From Corynebacterium uberis (GTDB lineage Bacteria; Actinomycetota; Actinomycetes; Mycobacteriales; Mycobacteriaceae), in contig NZ_CP085051.1 of the NCBI RefSeq assembly GCF_020616335.1, positions 1,984,001-2,048,000 of the forward strand: a stretch of 64,000 nt of DNA, in the 5' to 3' direction. Positions 59,323 to 64,000 of the stretch are shown here, piece after piece. Below the pieces are notes generated by a model. The model was not told the DNA's origin, ran no database searches, and saw only the letters and a list, made by a program, of their open reading frames with translations. The first letter of the stretch is position 1. Each line of letters begins with the position of its first letter. The position numbers and the translations under genes were made by a program.

Positions 59323-61017
59323 TTAGTGGTTGCCCACGTGAGCCTCGCGACGCATGCGCTCCACCATGTGCGGGTAGTGCAGCTCGAAGGCCGGACGCTC
59401 GGAGCGGATCCGCGGCAGGGACACGAAGTTGTGACGCGGGGGCGGGCAGGAGGTGGCCCACTCCAGCGAGTTTCCGTAGCCCCACGGATCATCAACGGTG
59501 ACAACCTCGCCGTAGCGCCAGGAACGGAACACGTTCCAGATGAACGGCAGCACCGAGATGCCCAGCACCACGCAGAAGACGGTGGAGATCTGGTTGAACA
59601 GCGTGAAGCCGTCCGTATCCAGGTAGTCCGCGTAGCGGCGCGGCATGCCCATGTTGCCCAGCCAGTGCTGGATGAGGAAGGTGCCGTGGAAGCCCACGAA
59701 GGTCAGCCAGAAGTGCACCTTGCCCAGGCGCTCGTCGAGCATGCGGCCCGTCATCTTGGGGAACCAGAAATAGATACCCGCGAAGGAAGCGAAGACCAGC
59801 GTGCCGAACAGCGTGTAGTGGAAGTGCGCGATGAGGAAGTAGGACTCAGACAGCTGGAAGTCCAGCGGCGGGGAGGCCAGCATGATGCCGGTCAGACCAC
59901 CGAAGAGGAACGTGGCCAGGAAGCCCACCGCGAAGACCATCGGGGTCTCCCAGGTGATGTGCCCCTTCCACATGGTGCCGGTCCAGTTGAAGAACTTCAC
60001 GCCCGTAGGAACGGAGATGAGGAACGTCATGAAGGAGAAGAACGGCAGCAGGATCGCGCCCGTGGGGTACAGGTGGTGCGCCCACACGGCCATGGACAGG
60101 CCACCGATGGACAGGGTGGCAAAGATCAGGCCCACGTAGCCGAACATCGGCTTGCGGCTAAACACCGGGATGATCTCGGAGACGATGCCAAAGAACGGCA
60201 AGGCCAGGACGTAGACCTCCGGGTGGCCGAAGAACCAGAACAGGTGCTGCCACAGGATGGAACCGCCGTTGCCCGGGTCATAGATGTGCCCGCCGAGCTT
60301 GCGGTCGTAGAGGATGCCCAGCGCCGCGGCCAGCAGCGGCGGGAAGATGAGCAGCACGATCAGGGACGCAACGAACACGTTCCAGGTGAAGATCGGCATA
60401 CGGAACATGGTCATGCCCGGAGCGCGCAAGCACAGGATCGAGGTCATCATATTGATGGCCGAGGCGACCGTGCCCACGCCGGTGGCACCGACGCCGACGA
60501 TCCAGAAGTCCGCGCCCACACCCGGGGTGTGGATGGCATCGGACAGCGGCGAGTACATGGTCCAGCCGAAGTCGGCGGCGCCGCCGGGGGTGAGGAAGCC
60601 GCACAGCATGGCGACGATGCCCACCTGGGTAATCCAGAAGCCGAAGGCGTTCAGGCGCGGGAAGGCCACATCCGGGGCGCCGATCTGGAGCGGCATCACA
60701 TAGTTGGCAAAACCCCAGACGATGGGGGTACCAAAGGCCAGCAGCATGATGGTTCCGTGCATGGTGAACAGCTGGTTGAACTGCTCATTGGACAGGAACT
60801 GCAGGCCCGGGGTGGTCAGCTCCGCACGCAACAGCAGCGCCATGAGTCCACCGACGAAGAACCAGATCATGGACATCGTGATATACGCGACGCCCAGCTC
60901 CTTGTGGTCGGTGGTGGTCAGCAGCGTCCACAGCCTTGATCCCTTGCGGCTGGGCGCGGTTGGTGCGGGACGAACGGGCTCAACATAATTGTCGAGCCGT
61001 GGCGTCACAGCAGTCAT
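59323..61017 (-). CDS. ctaD: Cytochrome c oxidase subunit I (aa3 type)
   Basis: 564 residues from ATG 61017, which follows AGGAGGATCGT. Twelve membrane segments; haem and copper ligands are visible in [20 protein letters not shown] (Cu-B His and Tyr) and AHHLY, with HFHYTLFG further on. It is the catalytic subunit of the terminal oxidase fed by the cytochrome bcc complex. As in C. glutamicum it stands alone between serB and nrdF, away from ctaC-ctaF. A GlxR-like site lies 210 bp upstream. Confidence 0.97.
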   Translation of the reverse strand: MTAVTPRLDNYVEPVRPAPTAPSRKGSRLWTLLTTTDHKELGVAYITMSMIWFFVGGLMALLLRAELTTPGLQFLSNEQFNQLFTMHGTIMLLAFGTPIVWGFANYVMPLQIGAPDVAFPRLNAFGFWITQVGIVAMLCGFLTPGGAADFGWTMYSPLSDAIHTPGVGADFWIVGVGATGVGTVASAINMMTSILCLRAPGMTMFRMPIFTWNVFVASLIVLLIFPPLLAAALGILYDRKLGGHIYDPGNGGSILWQHLFWFFGHPEVYVLALPFFGIVSEIIPVFSRKPMFGYVGLIFATLSIGGLSMAVWAHHLYPTGAILLPFFSFMTFLISVPTGVKFFNWTGTMWKGHITWETPMVFAVGFLATFLFGGLTGIMLASPPLDFQLSESYFLIAHFHYTLFGTLVFASFAGIYFWFPKMTGRMLDERLGKVHFWLTFVGFHGTFLIQHWLGNMGMPRRYADYLDTDGFTLFNQISTVFCVVLGISVLPFIWNVFRSWRYGEVVTVDDPWGYGNSLEWATSCPPPRHNFVSLPRIRSERPAFELHYPHMVERMRREAHVGNH

Positions 61018-61375
61018 ACGATCCTCCTGACTATAGGAAACCCTCGGGAACACAGGGTTATCCAAGTTTTCTACCGCCTCATGATAAATCAAGCGCAACA
61101 GCATTATCCACCCGTCTGAGCTGCCACGGAGTAGTCCAAAGTACTGAATAACACTGGACAAAACCCGACAATCGGACCCCAGAGGGCGCATTCTCCCTGC
61201 ACCAGGCCCACCCGCGAGCACATGGAGTGTGACTTGTTACACACTTTGCGGTCGGCTGGCGGCGGCCACCAGCACCGCGTTACACCCAAAACCACCCCCG
61301 TAGTGGCTCAAACTTAGGGATGAGCAGGCCACAACGAGGGTGGAAGGTGTGTCACCAGCAGCGCGCTAGTACAGG
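61018..61375. other. Intergenic region upstream of ctaD, 358 bp
   Basis: It contains the ctaD promoter and the end of the nrdF unit. Apart from a GlxR-like site at 61228-61243 I see no gene; frames here are extensions of ctaD on the minus strand. Confidence 0.6.
61228..61243. promoter_or_regulatory. GlxR/CRP-like operator upstream of ctaD
   Basis: TGTGActtgttACACA fits the corynebacterial GlxR consensus TGTGA-N6-TCACA with one mismatch. ctaD is a reported GlxR target in C. glutamicum. Confidence 0.6.
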
Positions 61376-62521
<1,146 letters not shown>

Positions 62522-62572
62522 CTACTCTAGTGGAGTCCTTGCGCTAGTTCGCCCGGGGCGCCCACAGGGGCC

Positions 62573-62592
62573 GTAGGTACTGCCTAACCTCA
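62573..62592. promoter_or_regulatory. DtxR-like operator upstream of ftn
   Basis: GTAGGT and CTAACCTCA match the two halves of the DtxR box (TTAGGT...CTAACCTAA), but the spacing between them is one base longer than normal. ftn is a reported DtxR-controlled gene in C. glutamicum, which supports the reading. Confidence 0.45.
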
Positions 62593-62630
62593 GGTGACAG
62601 GCCCTCTCAGCTGCTACTACGCTCGGGCCC

Positions 62631-63125
62631 ATGGCTATCAATGACAAGTTGGCAAAGGCATTCAATGAGCAGGTGACCATGGAGATCGAGGCCTCCTTGA
62701 TCTACCTTCAGCTCTCCTACGCGCTCGATGATCTGGGCCTGGTGGGCATGCGCGATTGGATGAAGCATCAGCACGACGAGGAGCTGGAGCACGCGCACCG
62801 CTTCGCCCAGCACCTCCTCGACCGCGATTTCCTGCCGCAGATTCAGGACATCCCGGCCCCGAAGCTGTCCATCTCCACCGCCAAGGAAGCCTTCGAGGCC
62901 TCCCTGGAGCATGAGAAGAAGGTCTCCGCCTCCATCCGCAACCTGGCCGCCCTCCAGGCCGAGGTGCAGGATTGGGATTCCCGCCCGCTCATCGACTGGT
63001 TCCTCGACGAGCAGATCGAAGAAGAGGCCACCGTCTCCGAGATCCTGGATCGCATTGCCCTAGCAGGCAAGGACGGATCCTCCATCCTGCGTATCGACGC
63101 CGAGCTGGGTCAACGCGACGCGTAA
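62631..63125 (+). CDS. ftn: Ferritin
   Basis: 164 residues, four-helix ferritin. The ferroxidase ligands are in TMEIEASLIYLQ (Glu), HDEELEHAHRF (ExxH) and later QIEEEATVSEIL. It stores iron as a 24-mer. There is no Shine-Dalgarno sequence; a TACGCT hexamer ends 7 nt before the ATG, so the mRNA may be leaderless. A strong terminator follows, separating it from gntR1. Confidence 0.95.
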   Translation: MAINDKLAKAFNEQVTMEIEASLIYLQLSYALDDLGLVGMRDWMKHQHDEELEHAHRFAQHLLDRDFLPQIQDIPAPKLSISTAKEAFEASLEHEKKVSASIRNLAALQAEVQDWDSRPLIDWFLDEQIEEEATVSEILDRIALAGKDGSSILRIDAELGQRDA

Positions 63126-63150
63126 CTCGCCACGGCGGGCACGTCGGACA

Positions 63151-63176
63151 GGGGCACCATCCGGTGCCCCTTTTTT
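63151..63176 (+). terminator. Rho-independent terminator after ftn
   Basis: GGGGCACC pairs with GGTGCCCC across a four-base loop and is followed by TTTTTT. Confidence 0.92.
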
Positions 63177-63303
63177 GCGTTATGGTCTTATCAGTAGCTT
63201 TGATAAGTTTTTTCCCGTTCCCGCGCGCGTGTCCCCCACCGCGCACCGCGCAGCCAAGCACCCCACTTGCCCGCGCCAGCCCCATACACAGGAAGTGTCG
63301 GCT

Positions 63304-64000
63304 ATGCCCCGATCCACCCCCTCGCCCACCACTCCCCTGCTGGAGAAGGTCCTCGATGCCCTCGGCGGCGAAATAGTCTCCGGCCTCTTCGAGGAAGGTG
63401 ACGTTTTTACCCTCCAAGAGATCAGTGACCGCTTTGATATCTCCCGCACTGTCGCCCGCGAGGTCATGCGCGCCCTGGAACTGATGGGCCTTGTGGCCTC
63501 CTCCCGGCGCGTCGGCCTCAAGGTCCAGCCGCCGAGCAACTGGTCCGTGCTCAACCCCCACATCATCGAGTGGCGGCTGCGCTCGGAGGCCACCCGCGAC
63601 GCTCAGATGCGCTCACTGTTCCAGCTGCGCGCCGCCATCGAGCCTGCCGCCGCCCGCTACGCGGCCCGCAACGCCTCCGAGGATCACCGCCTCCACCTGG
63701 GCGAATTGGCCGAGGAGCTGCTGACCTTAGGCCAAGAAGGCCAGGGGGATTCCCCGGCCTTCCTCGCCGCGGACTTGGAGTTCCACAGCCTGATCCTCAA
63801 GGCCTCCGGCAATGAGATGTTCGCCGCCCTAGCCCCCAGCCTGGGCGCCGTGATGAGCGGACGCACGGCGCTGGGCCTCCAGCCCGCCGCGCCGAACGAG
63901 GCCGCGCTGCGCGACCACCTGGAGCTGGCCCAGGCGATCGTCACCGGCGACGCCGCCACCGCAGAGGCGCGGTGCCGGTCCATCGTCGCCGAGGCCGACC
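63304..64000 (+). CDS. gntR1: GntR-family regulator, GntR1 type (3' end cut by window edge)
   Basis: At least 232 residues from ATG 63304 (CAGGAAG box upstream), running off the right edge. N-terminal winged helix (EKVLDALGGEIVSGLFEEGDVFTLQEISDRFDISRTVAREVMRAL in the GntR pattern), then the FCD effector domain with metal-site residues (EFHSLILKASGN, RDHLELAQAI). Immediately after ftn, as for gntR1 in C. glutamicum, where GntR1 represses gluconate genes and activates PTS sugar genes in response to gluconate. gntK and the glucuronate cluster in this window are plausible targets. Confidence 0.85.
   Translation, partial: MPRSTPSPTTPLLEKVLDALGGEIVSGLFEEGDVFTLQEISDRFDISRTVAREVMRALELMGLVASSRRVGLKVQPPSNWSVLNPHIIEWRLRSEATRDAQMRSLFQLRAAIEPAAARYAARNASEDHRLHLGELAEELLTLGQEGQGDSPAFLAADLEFHSLILKASGNEMFAALAPSLGAVMSGRTALGLQPAAPNEAALRDHLELAQAIVTGDAATAEARCRSIVAEAD

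Noticed and set aside
59326..60939. 537-codon open frame opposite ctaD
   Set aside because: Shadow of the highly conserved ctaD gene; its product is rich in His, Gln, Asp and Glu with no motif.

Overview
The window comes from a high-GC actinobacterium, almost certainly a Corynebacterium. The right end carries serB, ctaD, nrdF, ftn and a GntR regulator in the order known from C. glutamicum (serB-ctaD-nrdF-ftn-gntR1). The centre-right carries murI, an MBL phosphodiesterase, rph, rdgB, a DUF3817 gene and an LprD-like gene in the order shared with mycobacteria (Rv1338-Rv1343c). The mycolate reductase cmrA next to orn points to a mycolate-containing envelope. No tool was run; all calls come from reading the translations and DNA.

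Region 1 (1-9.9 kb, minus strand) is the unusual part. An MspA-type mycomembrane porin gene, a small membrane-protein gene and a 1027-residue secreted polymorphic toxin are followed by an array of toxin-tip/immunity cassettes. The toxin has a signal peptide, an internal hydrophobic segment, a Lys/Gln/Asp-rich linker, tandem W-rich repeats and a glycine-zipper hydrophobic tip. Behind it lie one immunity gene for its own tip and three orphan tip + immunity pairs of two types (A and B), then a fragment at the left edge. Every tip/immunity pair overlaps by 8-11 nt. The candidate immunity proteins are polytopic membrane proteins, which suits tips that act in the membrane. A 788-bp, essentially identical, in-frame direct repeat joins the full-length toxin to an orphan cassette, so one recombination event would swap the tip and its immunity gene.

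Region 2 (10.4-20.8 kb): an OpuC-type quaternary-amine ABC importer (four coupled genes), an M20 amidohydrolase, a bglF-bglA-bglG beta-glucoside PTS operon whose leader carries an RAT-like antiterminator overlapping a terminator, and a secreted trypsin-like protease. Region 3 (20.9-28.2 kb): cmrA, orn, tRNA-His, an ABC transporter of the lactococcin-972/bacteriocin type, an L,D-transpeptidase and tRNA-Lys.

Region 4 (28.3-39.9 kb) is a glucuronide catabolism cluster: LacI regulator, uxaC, uxuB-like, uidA, two GPH-family transporters (the first fused to a cytidylate-kinase-like domain), a mannonate dehydratase and gntK. UidA releases glucuronate; UxaC, the UxuB-like reductase and ManD carry it to 2-keto-3-deoxygluconate.

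Region 5 (39.9-64 kb) holds mostly core genes: pncA, a beta-lactamase-fold lipoprotein, bcp, a class F sortase, tRNA-Leu, the murI-rph-rdgB block, a rhomboid protease, clpS, pncB, a PepSY protein, dinG, serB, ctaD, nrdF, ftn and gntR1 (cut by the right edge). A 720-bp gene-free stretch at 43.4-44.1 kb holds two copies of a 93-bp element with perfect 11-bp terminal inverted repeats. Several genes here have a -10-like hexamer 7-9 nt before the start codon and no ribosome binding site, which suggests leaderless transcripts.
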